DNA of 51,143 nucleotides from Faecalibacterium longum CLA-AA-H243 (GTDB taxonomy: Bacteria > Bacillota > Clostridia > Oscillospirales > Ruminococcaceae), in the NCBI RefSeq assembly GCF_020687245.1, contig NZ_JAJEQG010000020.1, positions 1-51,143 of the forward strand, written 5' to 3'. This document shows positions 10,250-19,784 of the stretch, piece after piece (positions within the stretch are counted from its first letter, which is position 1; each line of letters starts with the position of its first letter). The translations under genes and the position numbers were made by a program. The notes beneath the pieces were generated by a model that saw nothing but the letters and a program-made list of their open reading frames with translations, had not been told where the DNA came from and searched no databases.

Positions 10250-13200
10250 ATGGAAAATTTCACGGAGCAAAAAGGGCCTCTGGGCCTCTATGACCCCCAG
10301 TTCGAGCACGACGCCTGCGGCATCGGTGCCGTCGTGGACATCAAGGGCCGTAAGAGCCACCAGACCGTCAGCGACGCGCTGTCCATCGTGGAGCGCCTTG
10401 AACACCGCGCCGGCAAGGACGCCGAGGGCAAGACCGGCGACGGCGTGGGCATCATGCTACAGATTAGCCACCGCTTCTTTGCCAAGGTAGCCGACGAGCT
10501 GAACATCAGCCTTGGCAACGAGCGCGAATACGGCGTAGGTATGTTCTTCTTTCCCCAGAACGAACACCTGCGCGCCCAGGCCATGAAGCTTTTTGAGCTT
10601 GTCACCCGCAAAGAGGGCCTCGAGTTTCTGACATGGCGCGAAGTGCCTGTAGACCCCGACGCCGTGGGCCAGAAAGCCCGCGACTGCATGCCCGCCATCT
10701 GGCAGTGCTTCATCAAAAAGCCCGCCAAGGTGAGCAAGGGCATCGACTTTGACCGCAAGCTCTACATCGTCCGCCGGGTCTTCGAGCAGGCCAGCAACGG
10801 CACCTATGTCCCCAGCCTGTCCAGCCGCACCATCGTGTACAAGGGCATGTTCCTCGTCCACGACCTGCGCCAGTTCTACCTCGATCTGCAGGACGAGGAC
10901 TATGAATCCGCCATCGGCATGGTCCACAGCCGCTTCTCCACCAACACCAACCCCAGCTGGATGCGCGCCCACCCCAACCGCTTCATCCTCCACAACGGCG
11001 AGATCAACACCATCAAGGGCAACACCGACGCCATGCTGGCCCGTGAAGAGACCATCTCCTCCCCCATCATGAAGGAGGACATGAACAAGATCCTGCCCAT
11101 CATCAACACCTCCGGCTCCGACTCCGCCATGCTGGACAACGCCCTCGAGTTCATGGTGATGAACGGCATGGACCTGCCGCTGGCCGTTATGATCACCATC
11201 CCGGAGCCCTGGGAGAACAACAAGAACATCAGCCAGAAAAAGCGGGACTTCTACCAGTATTACGCCACCATGCTGGAGCCCTGGGACGGCCCTGCGGCCA
11301 TCCTCTTCTCCGACGGCGACGTGGTGGGCGCTGTGCTGGACCGCAACGGTCTGCGCCCCAGCCGCTACTACATCACCAAAGACGGCAGGATGATCCTCTC
11401 TTCCGAGGTGGGCGTGCTGCCCTGTGAGCCGGAGAACATTCTGGTCAAAGACCGTCTCCGCCCCGGCAAGATGCTGCTGGTGGACACCGTCAAGGGCGAA
11501 GTCGTGGACGACGAGAAGCTGAAGGAATACTACGCCAGCCGTGAGCCGTACGGCGAGTGGATCGACCGCAACCTCGTCCAGCTGAAGGACCTCAAGATCC
11601 CCAACATCAAGACCCCCAGCTACACCGGCGACGACCTGCTGCGCCTGCAGAAGGTGTTCGGCTACAAGTATGAGGACATCAGCACCCTCATCCTGCCCAT
11701 GGCACGTCAGGGCGCAGAGCCTTCCGGCGCAATGGGTACCGATACCCCGCTTGCCGTCCTCAGCGGCCAGCACCCGCCGCTCTTCAATTATTTCAAGCAG
11801 CGTTTTGCACAGGTCACGAACCCGCCCATCGACGCCATCCGCGAGAAGATCGTCACCTCCACCAGCGTCTATGTGGGCGCACACGGCAACCTGCTGGAAG
11901 ACAAGCCCGAAAACTGCAAGGTGCTCAAGGTCAACAATCCCATCCTCACGTCCACTGACCTTCTCCGCATCAAGTACATGAACGTCCCGGGCTTCAAAGT
12001 CTCCACTGTCTCCATCAACTACTACAAGAACACCAGCCTCGAAAAGGCCATCGACCGCGTTTTCCTGGAGGTAGACCGCGCTTATAAAGAGGGTGCGAAC
12101 ATCATCATCCTGTCCGACCGGGACATTGACGAATACCATGTGGCCATCCCCAGCCTGCTGGCGGTTTCTGCCGTGTCCCAGTACCTCATCCGCACCAAGA
12201 AGAGCACCGCACTGGCTCTCATCCTCGAGAGCGCAGAGCCTCATGAAGTGCATCACTTTGCCGCTCTGCTGGGCTACGGTGCCTGTGCCGTCAACCCCTA
12301 TCTGGCCCATGAGACCATCGGCCAGCTCATCGACGACGGCCTGCTGGACAAAGATTATTACGCCGCCGTGGACGACTACAACAAGGCTGTGCTGGGCGGC
12401 ATCGTGAAGATCGCCTCCAAGATGGGCATCTCCACCATCCAGAGCTACCAGAGCAGCCAGATCTTCGAGGCCGTCGGCATCTCCAGGGACGTCATCGACA
12501 AGTATTTCACCGGCACGGTGAGCCGTGTGGGCGGCATCGGCCTCGAGGACATTCAGGCTGACGTGGAGGCCCTGCACAACGCAGCCTTCGACCCGCTGGG
12601 CCTTGACATCAACATGCAGCTGGAAGACGGCGGCGCCCACAAGTTCCGCAGCGGCAAGGAAGAGCACCTCTTCAACCCCCAGACCATCCACCTGTTCCAG
12701 AAAGCCTGCTTCACCGGTGACTACGACACCTTCAAGCAGTTCACCCACACCGTGGACAACATGGGCCAGAACGGCGTCCATCTGCGCAGTCTGCTGGACT
12801 TCAACTATGCCCCCGACGGCGGCATCCCGCTGGACGAGGTGGAGCCGGTGAGCTCCATCGTCAAGCGGTTCAAGGCCGCTGCCATGAGCTACGGCGCACT
12901 GAGCAGCGAGGCCCACGAGACCATCGCCATCGCGCTGAACCGCCTCGGCGGCCGGAGCAACACCGGCGAGGGCGGTGAGCCCGAAGAGCGCTACCACAGC
13001 GAGAGCAATTCCAAGATAAAGCAGGTGGCTTCCGCCCGCTTCGGCGTCACCAGCAAGTATCTTGTCTCGGCAGAGGAGATCCAAATCAAGCTGGCACAGG
13101 GCGCAAAGCCCGGCGAGGGCGGCAATCTGCCCGGCGCAAAAGTGTACCCGTGGATCGCCAAGACCCGTCACAGCACTACCGGTGTCGGCCTCATCTCTCC

Positions 13201-14785
13201 CCCGCCGCACCACGATATCTACTCCATCGAAGACCTTGCAGAGCTTATCTACGACCTCAAGAATGCCAACCGCCACGCCAACATCAACGTCAAGCTGGTC
13301 AGTGAGGCCGGCGTCGGCACGATCGCTGCCGGTGTCGCCAAGGGCGGCGCACAGGTCATCCTTGTTTCCGGCTACGACGGCGGCACGGGCGCAGCGCCCC
13401 GCAACTCCATCAAAGATGCCGGTCTGCCCTGGGAGCTTGGCATCGCCGAGACCCACCAGACCCTTATCCTCAACGGCCTGCGCACCCGTGTGCGCATCGA
13501 GAGCGATTCCAAGCTGCTCTCCGGCCGCGATGTGGCCATCAGCTGTATGCTGGGCGCTGAGGAGTTCGGCTTCGGCACCTCTCTGCTGATGACCATGGGC
13601 TGCGTCATGATGCGTGTCTGCAACCTCGACACCTGCCCCATGGGCATCTGCACCCAGAACCCCGAGCTGCGCAAGCACTTCCGCGGCAAGCCCGAGTATA
13701 TCATCAACTACCTGACCTTCGTGGCGCAGGAGCTGCGCGAATACATGGCAAAGCTGGGCATCCGTACCATCGACGAGCTGGTGGGCCGCACCGACCTGCT
13801 CCATGTCAAGTCTGCCCCTGCCGACAGCCGGATGTCCAAGATGGACCTCGACTGCATCCTGCACAACCCCGCCATCGTCAACAGCAATGTCCACTTCCAG
13901 AAGGAAGACACCTACGACTTCCATCTGGAAGACACTCTGGACATGAAGGTGCTGATGAAGAAATTCAAGCTCAGCAGCAAGACCCCTCAGAGCGTGAAGC
14001 TGGATGTCTCCAACACCGACCGCGCCTTTGGTGCCATCTTCGGCAGCGAGATCACCCGCAAGTACGGCAGCGACCTGCCCGATGACGTCTACACCGTCCA
14101 CTGCACCGGTGCAGGCGGCCAGAGCTTCGGCGCATTCATTCCCAAGGGCCTGACGCTGGAACTGACCGGCGACTGCAACGACTACATGGGCAAGGGCCTC
14201 TCCGGCGGCAAGCTCGTCGTCCGCCCGCCCGAGGGCATCACCTTCAAGCCCGAGGAGAACATCATCATCGGCAATGTGGCACTCTACGGTGCCACCAGCG
14301 GCAAAGCCTTTGTTTCCGGTGTGGCCGGTGAGCGCTTCTGCGTCCGCAACTCGGGCGCTGTGGCCGTCGTCGAGGGCGTGGGCGACCACGGCTGCGAGTA
14401 CATGACCGGCGGCACCGTCGTCGTTCTGGGCCAGACCGGCAAGAACTTTGCAGCCGGCATGACCGGCGGCATCGCCTATGTTCTGGATGAGAACTGGGAC
14501 TTCTACCAGCGGGTGAACAAGGAGACCGTCAGCCTCGAGCCGGTGGAGCACAAGTACGACGTCGCCACCCTGAAAGAGCTCATCCGTGAGCACGTCGAGC
14601 TGACCGGCTCGCCCCGCGGCAAGGAGATCCTGGACAATTTCAGCGAGTTCCTGCCCAAATTTAAGAAAGTCCTCCCCTACGATTACGACCATATGCTGCG
14701 GGTCATCGCCTCCATGGAAGAGCGCGGCCTCGACGGCGAGCAGGCGCAGATCGAAGCATTCTACGCCGTGCAGAAGAACAAGTAA
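10250..14785 (+). CDS. gltB: glutamate synthase large subunit
   Basis: This 1511-residue GOGAT large subunit transfers the amide of glutamine to 2-oxoglutarate, giving two glutamates. The class-II glutaminase nucleophile is C23 in EHDACGIGAVVD, exposed after removal of a short propeptide. The FMN/synthase domain follows (EGGEPEERYHSESNSKIKQ; GYDGGTGAAPRNS), with a 3Fe-4S ligand set CNLDTCPMGIC near residue 1125. The C-terminal GXGXG beta-helix (TGAGGQSFGAF) closes the protein. I choose ATG 10250, 11 bases after AAGGA; ATG 10238 overlaps that site. The gene sits 13 bp before gltD. Ammonia channelling and the NADPH source follow family knowledge. Confidence 0.95.
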   Translation: MENFTEQKGPLGLYDPQFEHDACGIGAVVDIKGRKSHQTVSDALSIVERLEHRAGKDAEGKTGDGVGIMLQISHRFFAKVADELNISLGNEREYGVGMFFFPQNEHLRAQAMKLFELVTRKEGLEFLTWREVPVDPDAVGQKARDCMPAIWQCFIKKPAKVSKGIDFDRKLYIVRRVFEQASNGTYVPSLSSRTIVYKGMFLVHDLRQFYLDLQDEDYESAIGMVHSRFSTNTNPSWMRAHPNRFILHNGEINTIKGNTDAMLAREETISSPIMKEDMNKILPIINTSGSDSAMLDNALEFMVMNGMDLPLAVMITIPEPWENNKNISQKKRDFYQYYATMLEPWDGPAAILFSDGDVVGAVLDRNGLRPSRYYITKDGRMILSSEVGVLPCEPENILVKDRLRPGKMLLVDTVKGEVVDDEKLKEYYASREPYGEWIDRNLVQLKDLKIPNIKTPSYTGDDLLRLQKVFGYKYEDISTLILPMARQGAEPSGAMGTDTPLAVLSGQHPPLFNYFKQRFAQVTNPPIDAIREKIVTSTSVYVGAHGNLLEDKPENCKVLKVNNPILTSTDLLRIKYMNVPGFKVSTVSINYYKNTSLEKAIDRVFLEVDRAYKEGANIIILSDRDIDEYHVAIPSLLAVSAVSQYLIRTKKSTALALILESAEPHEVHHFAALLGYGACAVNPYLAHETIGQLIDDGLLDKDYYAAVDDYNKAVLGGIVKIASKMGISTIQSYQSSQIFEAVGISRDVIDKYFTGTVSRVGGIGLEDIQADVEALHNAAFDPLGLDINMQLEDGGAHKFRSGKEEHLFNPQTIHLFQKACFTGDYDTFKQFTHTVDNMGQNGVHLRSLLDFNYAPDGGIPLDEVEPVSSIVKRFKAAAMSYGALSSEAHETIAIALNRLGGRSNTGEGGEPEERYHSESNSKIKQVASARFGVTSKYLVSAEEIQIKLAQGAKPGEGGNLPGAKVYPWIAKTRHSTTGVGLISPPPHHDIYSIEDLAELIYDLKNANRHANINVKLVSEAGVGTIAAGVAKGGAQVILVSGYDGGTGAAPRNSIKDAGLPWELGIAETHQTLILNGLRTRVRIESDSKLLSGRDVAISCMLGAEEFGFGTSLLMTMGCVMMRVCNLDTCPMGICTQNPELRKHFRGKPEYIINYLTFVAQELREYMAKLGIRTIDELVGRTDLLHVKSAPADSRMSKMDLDCILHNPAIVNSNVHFQKEDTYDFHLEDTLDMKVLMKKFKLSSKTPQSVKLDVSNTDRAFGAIFGSEITRKYGSDLPDDVYTVHCTGAGGQSFGAFIPKGLTLELTGDCNDYMGKGLSGGKLVVRPPEGITFKPEENIIIGNVALYGATSGKAFVSGVAGERFCVRNSGAVAVVEGVGDHGCEYMTGGTVVVLGQTGKNFAAGMTGGIAYVLDENWDFYQRVNKETVSLEPVEHKYDVATLKELIREHVELTGSPRGKEILDNFSEFLPKFKKVLPYDYDHMLRVIASMEERGLDGEQAQIEAFYAVQKNK

Positions 14786-14798
14786 GGAGGGGAACATC

Positions 14799-16277
14799 AT
14801 GGCAAAACTCACTGGTTTTATGGATTACACGCGCAAGACCAGCACGGATGTTCCGCCGCTGGAGCGCATTGAAAACTTTAACGAATTTCACATCTGGCTC
14901 TCCCGGGAGGAGCAGCAGACCCAGGCAGCCCGCTGCATGGACTGCGGCGTTCCCTTCTGCCAGGCGGGCATGATGATCGGCGGCATGGCCTCCGGCTGCC
15001 CGCTGAACAACCTCATCCCCGAGTGGAATGATTTGGTCTATCAGGGCAAGTGGGAGCTGGCACTCCGCCGCCTGCGCACCACCAACCGTTTCCCGGAGTT
15101 CACGAGCCGGGTCTGCCCTGCCCTGTGTGAGGCCGCCTGCACCTGCGGCGACGTCACTGGCAGCAGCGTCACTGTCCGGGAGAACGAACACGCCATCGTG
15201 GAGACGGGCTACGCCAAGGGCTGGCTCCATGCCGCCCCGCCTCCGGCCCGCACCGGCAAGAGCGTGGCCGTCATCGGCAGCGGCCCTTCGGGCCTGTCGG
15301 TGGCCGAATACCTCAACATCCGGGGCCATGCCGTCACCGTCTTCGAGCGTGCTGACCGTGTGGGCGGTCTGCTGATGTACGGCATCCCCAACATGAAGCT
15401 GGACAAATCCGTCATCGAGCGCCGCATCAAAATTATGCAGGCTGAGGGCGTCGAGTTCCGCACCAACATGGATGTGGGCGGGGCTGTGGATACCGCTGAG
15501 ATTTTGAACAGCTATGACGCCATCGTGCTCTGCTGCGGTGCCAAGAAAGCCCGCGATTTGAACGTCCCCGGCCGCGACGCGAAGGGCGTGTACCTCGCAG
15601 TGGACTACCTCACCAGCGTGACCAGGAGTCTGCTGGACAGCAAGTTTGCCGACGGCAGGGCCATCAACGCGGCAGGCAGGAATGTCCTCGTCATCGGCGG
15701 CGGCGACACCGGCAACGACTGTCAGGGTACCGCCCTGCGGCAGGGCTGCACCGACCTCGTGGCACTGGAAATGATGCCCCAGCCCCCGAAAGAACGGGCC
15801 GCGAATAACCCCTGGCCCGAGTGGCCCAAGGTGCTGAAGGTGGACTACGGCCAGACTGAGTGCCTTGCCAAGTTCGGCAAAGACCCCCGCGTCTACCAGA
15901 CCACCGTCAAAGAGTTTCTGAAGGATGACGCCGGCAATCTGACCGGCGCGGTCATCTCCTATCTCAAGCCCCAGCGTGACCCTGACACCGGCCGTACCAG
16001 CATGGTACCCACCGGCGAAGAGTTCACCTACGACTGCCAGCTGGCCTTTATCGCCGCCGGTTTCGTGGGCTGCGAGGACTATGTGGCCGAGGCGTTCGGC
16101 GTGGAGCGGAACGCCCGGGGCAATGTGGCCGACCATGGCTTCCACACCAATGTAGACAAGGTCTTTGTCTGCGGCGATATGCGCCGGGGCCAGAGCCTCG
16201 TGGTCTGGGGCCTGCGGGAGGGCCGCGACTGCGCCGCCGAGGTGGACCGCTATCTGATGGGTTACACCAATCTGTGA
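14799..16277 (+). CDS. gltD: glutamate synthase small subunit
   Basis: This 492-residue flavoprotein takes electrons from NADPH and passes them through FAD and Fe-S clusters to GltB. The N-terminal cysteines (CMDCGVPFCQ, CPLNNLIPEWND, CPALCEAACTCGDV; residues about 46-115) bind two 4Fe-4S clusters. The FAD motif GSGPSGLSVAEYL starts near 157 and the NADPH motif GGGDTGNDCQG near 303. The start ATG has a strong AAGGAGGGG site within the 13-bp gap after gltB, so the two are an operon. Length matches GltD (about 470-495). Confidence 0.95.
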   Translation: MAKLTGFMDYTRKTSTDVPPLERIENFNEFHIWLSREEQQTQAARCMDCGVPFCQAGMMIGGMASGCPLNNLIPEWNDLVYQGKWELALRRLRTTNRFPEFTSRVCPALCEAACTCGDVTGSSVTVRENEHAIVETGYAKGWLHAAPPPARTGKSVAVIGSGPSGLSVAEYLNIRGHAVTVFERADRVGGLLMYGIPNMKLDKSVIERRIKIMQAEGVEFRTNMDVGGAVDTAEILNSYDAIVLCCGAKKARDLNVPGRDAKGVYLAVDYLTSVTRSLLDSKFADGRAINAAGRNVLVIGGGDTGNDCQGTALRQGCTDLVALEMMPQPPKERAANNPWPEWPKVLKVDYGQTECLAKFGKDPRVYQTTVKEFLKDDAGNLTGAVISYLKPQRDPDTGRTSMVPTGEEFTYDCQLAFIAAGFVGCEDYVAEAFGVERNARGNVADHGFHTNVDKVFVCGDMRRGQSLVVWGLREGRDCAAEVDRYLMGYTNL

Positions 16278-16313
16278 CCCCCCTATTTATGACATTCTCT
16301 TTCCTATCCTAAA

Positions 16314-16360
16314 CAGAAACGGGAGCTTTCCTTCACCGGGAGGCTCCCGTTTCTGCATTT
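16314..16360 (+). terminator. gltBD terminator
   Basis: CAGAAACGGGAGC (16314-16326) pairs perfectly with GCTCCCGTTTCTG (16343-16355). The T-run is partly within the stem and continues as CATTTC. Confidence 0.75.
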
Positions 16361-16409
16361 CGGGGCTTTTATTTTCACAAAGTTTTCACAGCTAGTATTT
16401 CCTACCCAC

Positions 16410-16470
16410 TTGAAACAGATACCCCCAAGTGGTAAAATCAGAGTGTCGGGAGATTTACCCCCACAGGGTA
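16410..16470 (+). promoter_or_regulatory. csoR-copA promoter with two CsoR-type operator boxes
   Basis: The promoter is TTGAAA (16410-16415), 17 bp, TAAAAT (16433-16438). A box TACCCCCAAGTGGTA (16420-16434) fills the spacer and touches the -10. A second, TACCCCCACAGGGTA (16456-16470), lies just downstream of the start. Both match the TACCCC-N-GGGTA style of CsoR operators. Copper-free CsoR would block the polymerase directly. Confidence 0.82.
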
Positions 16471-16514
16471 CATTTCCTTTTCACACCGATACACCCGGAA
16501 AGGAGTTATCTGCT

Positions 16515-16865
16515 ATGACTGATGCTGAAAAAAAGCCCTGCTGCTGCGCCGCTGAGCCTGCCGAAGAGGACACTGCCCCCTCCTGCTGCCGCCACAAGGA
16601 CCGTACCCCTGAGGAGTACCGCGCCCTTGCCAACCGGCTGAGCCGCATTGAGGGCCAGGTGCGCGGCATCCGCGCGATGCTGGACAAGGACGTCTACTGC
16701 GCCGATATTCTGGTGCAGGTAGCTGCGGTGAACGCTGCACTGAACGGCTTTTCCAAAGAGCTGCTGGGCCAGCATATCCGCACCTGCGTGGCCGACGATT
16801 TGAAAGCCGGCGAGACGCAGAAGCTGGACGAACTGCTGCAGCTGCTGCCCCGGCTCATGAAATGA
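16515..16865 (+). CDS. csoR: copper-sensing repressor CsoR
   Basis: This 116-residue all-helical DUF156-family repressor releases DNA when Cu(I) binds. The ligand triad is C62, H87 and C91, with the exact 25- and 4-residue spacing of CsoR, and NRLSRIEGQVRGI is the family signature. It has an unusual N-terminal extension of about 30 residues with five cysteines and a histidine (C9, C10, C11, C24, C25, H27) that could bind extra metal. ATG 16515 follows AAAGGAG. It is 40 bp upstream of copA and clearly cotranscribed. The operator boxes upstream support autoregulation. The nickel (RcnR) and formaldehyde (FrmR) branches have different ligands. Confidence 0.92.
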   Translation: MTDAEKKPCCCAAEPAEEDTAPSCCRHKDRTPEEYRALANRLSRIEGQVRGIRAMLDKDVYCADILVQVAAVNAALNGFSKELLGQHIRTCVADDLKAGETQKLDELLQLLPRLMK

Positions 16866-16905
16866 CCCCGTTCCGGGCATCCTATAAGAGGGAAAGGAAT
16901 CCGCA

Positions 16906-19482
16906 ATGGAACAATACAATGTCACGGGCATGAGCTGCGCGGCCTGCTCTGCCCGGGTGGAAAAGGCCGTGAAGAAGGTGCCGGGCGTCACGAGCTGCTC
17001 GGTGAGCCTTCTGACAAACTCCATGGGCGTGGAAGGCACAGCCTCTCCTGCCGCCATCCTCTCGGCTGTGCAGGAGGCAGGCTATGGCGCAAGCCCGAAG
17101 AATGCCTCTGCCAGTAAGACTTCGGACGCCAGCGCCGACCTCGACGCACTGGCCGACCACGAGACACCGAAGCTCAAGCGCCGTCTCATCGCCTCGCTGG
17201 GCTTCCTGCTGGTGCTGATGTACTTCTCCATGGGCCACATGATGTGGGGCTGGCCCCTGCCCCACTGGTTCGACGGCAACCACGTCGCCATGGGCCTCGT
17301 CCAGCTGCTGCTGGCGGGCATCGTCATGGTCATCAACCAGAAGTTCTTCATCAACGGCTTCAAGGGCCTCATCCACGGCGCACCCAACATGGATACGCTG
17401 GTGGCCCTCGGCTCCATGGCAAGCTTCGTGTGGAGCACTTACGCCCTCTTCGCCATGACCCGTGCCCAGGTGGATGGCAACGACGAGCTCGTCATGCACT
17501 ATATGATGGAGTTCTACTTCGAGTCTGCCGCCATGATCCTGACTCTCATCACGGTGGGCAAGATGCTGGAAGCCCGCTCCAAGGGCAAGACCACCGACGC
17601 CCTCAAGAGCCTGATGAAGCTGGCCCCCAAGACCGCCACGCTGGTGCGGGACGGCGCGGAAGTGACCGTGGCCATCGCCGACGTGCAGAAGGGCGACGTC
17701 TTTGTGGTCCGCCCCGGCGAGAATATCCCGGTGGACGGCGTGGTGCTGGAAGGCACCAGTGCAGTCAACGAGAGCGCCCTGACCGGCGAGAGCATCCCAG
17801 TGGACAAGGCCGTCGGCGACAAAGTCAGTGCTGCCACCACCAATCAGTCGGGCTTCCTCCGCTGTGAGGCTACCCGCGTGGGCGAGGATACCACGCTGGC
17901 TCAGATCATCAAGATGGTCAGCGATGCCGCCGCCACCAAAGCTCCTATCGCCAAAATCGCCGACACCGTGTCGGGCTTCTTCGTCCCGGCGGTCATCTCC
18001 ATCGCCGTCGTGACCACCATCGTCTGGCTGCTGCTGGGCCATGAGCTGGGCTATGCGCTGGCACGCGGCATCTCCGTTCTGGTCATCAGCTGCCCCTGCG
18101 CACTGGGCCTTGCAACACCTGTGGCTATTATGGTCGGCAATGGTCTCGGCGCAAAAAACGGCATCCTCTTCAAGACTGCCGCCTCGCTGGAAGCCGCAGG
18201 CCGCACCCAGATCGTGGCGCTGGACAAGACCGGCACCATCACCGAGGGCGCACCCCGCGTCACCGACCTGCTGCCCGCTGAGGGTGTCTCCGAGACGGAG
18301 CTTCTGACGCTGGCCGCAGCGCTGGAAAGCCGCAGCGAGCACCCTCTGGCAAAGGCAGTTCTGGCCGACGCCGAGGCAAAGGCCATCACTCCCCCGGAAG
18401 TCACTGACTTCGCGGCCCTGCCGGGCAATGGTCTGGCGGCTAAGCTGAACGGCATGGGCATCTATGCCGGCAATGCCGCCTTCATCCAGACCAAGCTCAC
18501 CCTGCCCGCCGCACTGGCACAGCAGGCTGAAAAGCTGGCCTCTGAGGGCAAGACTCCCCTCTTCTTCGGCGGCGCAGGCCGTCTGCTGGGCGTTATCGCC
18601 GTGGCCGACACCATCAAGGAGGACAGCCCCGAAGCCATCCGTCAGCTGCAGAACATGGGCATCCGGGTCGTGATGCTCACCGGCGACAACCAGCGCACCG
18701 CCGACGCCATCGGCAGGCAGGCGGGCGTGGACGAGGTCATCGCGGGCGTCCTGCCCGACGGCAAGGAGGCCGTCATCTGCCAGCTGCAGACCAGCGGCAA
18801 GGTGGCCATGGTGGGTGACGGCATCAACGACGCTCCCGCCCTCACCCGTGCCGACACCGGCATTGCCATCGGCGCAGGCACCGACGTGGCCATTGACGCC
18901 GCCGACGTCGTGCTGATGAACTCGAAGCTCTCGGACGTGCCTGCGGCCATCCGCCTCAGCCGCGCCACCCTGCGGAACATCCACGAGAATCTGTTCTGGG
19001 CGTTCATCTACAACATCATCGGCATCCCGCTGGCGGCTGGTCTGTTCATCCCCTTCGGCCTGACGCTGAATCCCATGTTCGGTGCTGCTGCCATGAGCCT
19101 GTCCAGCTTCTGCGTCGTGAGCAACGCCCTGCGGCTGAACCTGTTCGATTTGCACAGCACCAGGCACGACCACAAAACCGCTTCTCCCGCTGCTGCCCCG
19201 GTGCAGTCTGCGGCTGAAAATAACAAAAAATCGGACGCCGAAGCGCCCGAAGTCAAAACGAAGGATCATACCATGAAGAAGACCCTGAAAGTGGAAGGCA
19301 TGATGTGCGGCCACTGCGAAGCCCGCGTGAAGAAGGCTCTGGAAGCCCTGCCCGAGGTGGACGAGGCTGTCGTGAGCCACGAGGCCGGCACCGCCATCGT
19401 CACCCTGAACGCCGAGGTCGCCGACGACGTGCTCAAGAACGCCGTCGAGGCACAGGACTACAAGGTCACCGGCATCCAGTAA
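16906..19482 (+). CDS. copA: Cu(I)-exporting P1B-type ATPase with N- and C-terminal HMA domains
   Basis: This 858-residue copper exporter has an N-terminal metal-binding domain ([15 protein letters not shown], residues 7-21), about eight membrane helices, the TGES actuator motif, the CPC ion site ([11 protein letters not shown], about 395), the phosphorylated aspartate in DKTGT (about 439), SEHP and GDGINDAPA (about 640). After the last helices and a poor, Lys/Ala-rich linker comes a second HMA domain ([15 protein letters not shown], about residues 797-811). An internal ATG at 19273 with AAGGA 7 bp upstream could yield this domain as a free CopZ-like chaperone. It is the second gene of the csoR operon. 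Confidence 0.95.
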   Translation: MEQYNVTGMSCAACSARVEKAVKKVPGVTSCSVSLLTNSMGVEGTASPAAILSAVQEAGYGASPKNASASKTSDASADLDALADHETPKLKRRLIASLGFLLVLMYFSMGHMMWGWPLPHWFDGNHVAMGLVQLLLAGIVMVINQKFFINGFKGLIHGAPNMDTLVALGSMASFVWSTYALFAMTRAQVDGNDELVMHYMMEFYFESAAMILTLITVGKMLEARSKGKTTDALKSLMKLAPKTATLVRDGAEVTVAIADVQKGDVFVVRPGENIPVDGVVLEGTSAVNESALTGESIPVDKAVGDKVSAATTNQSGFLRCEATRVGEDTTLAQIIKMVSDAAATKAPIAKIADTVSGFFVPAVISIAVVTTIVWLLLGHELGYALARGISVLVISCPCALGLATPVAIMVGNGLGAKNGILFKTAASLEAAGRTQIVALDKTGTITEGAPRVTDLLPAEGVSETELLTLAAALESRSEHPLAKAVLADAEAKAITPPEVTDFAALPGNGLAAKLNGMGIYAGNAAFIQTKLTLPAALAQQAEKLASEGKTPLFFGGAGRLLGVIAVADTIKEDSPEAIRQLQNMGIRVVMLTGDNQRTADAIGRQAGVDEVIAGVLPDGKEAVICQLQTSGKVAMVGDGINDAPALTRADTGIAIGAGTDVAIDAADVVLMNSKLSDVPAAIRLSRATLRNIHENLFWAFIYNIIGIPLAAGLFIPFGLTLNPMFGAAAMSLSSFCVVSNALRLNLFDLHSTRHDHKTASPAAAPVQSAAENNKKSDAEAPEVKTKDHTMKKTLKVEGMMCGHCEARVKKALEALPEVDEAVVSHEAGTAIVTLNAEVADDVLKNAVEAQDYKVTGIQ
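19273..19482 (+). CDS. possible internally initiated CopZ-like copper chaperone (in frame within copA)
   Basis: ATG 19273 is in frame with copA (codon 790) and is preceded by AAGGA at 19261-19265. Translation from it gives a 69-residue protein that is exactly one HMA domain with the MCGHC copper site and the size of CopZ. No separate copZ is visible in the operon. Internal initiation is an inference; the domain may simply be part of CopA. Confidence 0.45.
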   Translation: MKKTLKVEGMMCGHCEARVKKALEALPEVDEAVVSHEAGTAIVTLNAEVADDVLKNAVEAQDYKVTGIQ

Positions 19483-19496
19483 GCTGTAAAATGCAG

Positions 19497-19536
19497 AAAA
19501 GCCAGCGCACGAGAAATGTGCGCTGGCTTTTGTTAT
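19497..19536 (+). terminator. copA terminator
   Basis: AAAAGCCAGCGCAC (19497-19510) pairs with GTGCGCTGGCTTTT (19518-19531), then GTTATAGG. The stem is perfect over 14 bp. Confidence 0.92.
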
Positions 19537-19543
19537 AGGTCAT

Positions 19544-19777
19544 AACCTCTCAGCCTCGCTATCGCTCGACAAGGCCGGGTTGCGGCACCCAGCATCCGCT
19601 GCGCATTGCGCGCGTCTTACTGGCCGCTGCCCCAACAACGACTCCCTGTTTCCGCCACTGGCGGCGGTCGTCGTTGTTGCCCCTACCGAGGGGAGCCTCT
19701 GGCGAAGAGACAAAGCTTTACGAAATGGCCTCTCCTCGATAGGAGAGGTGGCAATGCGAAGCATTGACGGAGAGGTT
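19544..19777. repeat. MITE-like dispersed repeat, copy 2 (inverted relative to copy 1)
   Basis: The 234-bp segment starts AACCTCTCAGCC and ends GACGGAGAGGTT. Its reverse complement matches 1-134 at both ends and over TCTTCGCCAGAGGCTCCCCTCGGTAGGGG, read in pieces. It carries about 100 extra bases, including a GACGACCGCC/GGCGGTCGTC palindrome around 19640-19675. It lies between the copA terminator and the aspS stop codon. No gene is supported inside it. Confidence 0.8.
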
Positions 19778-19784
19778 TCATTCC

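Noticed and set aside
10457-14812. 1451-residue open frame on the minus strand opposite gltB
   Set aside because: It mirrors gltB on the other strand; high GC third positions keep antisense frames open. Its sequence is Val/Ala/His-rich with no recognisable family.
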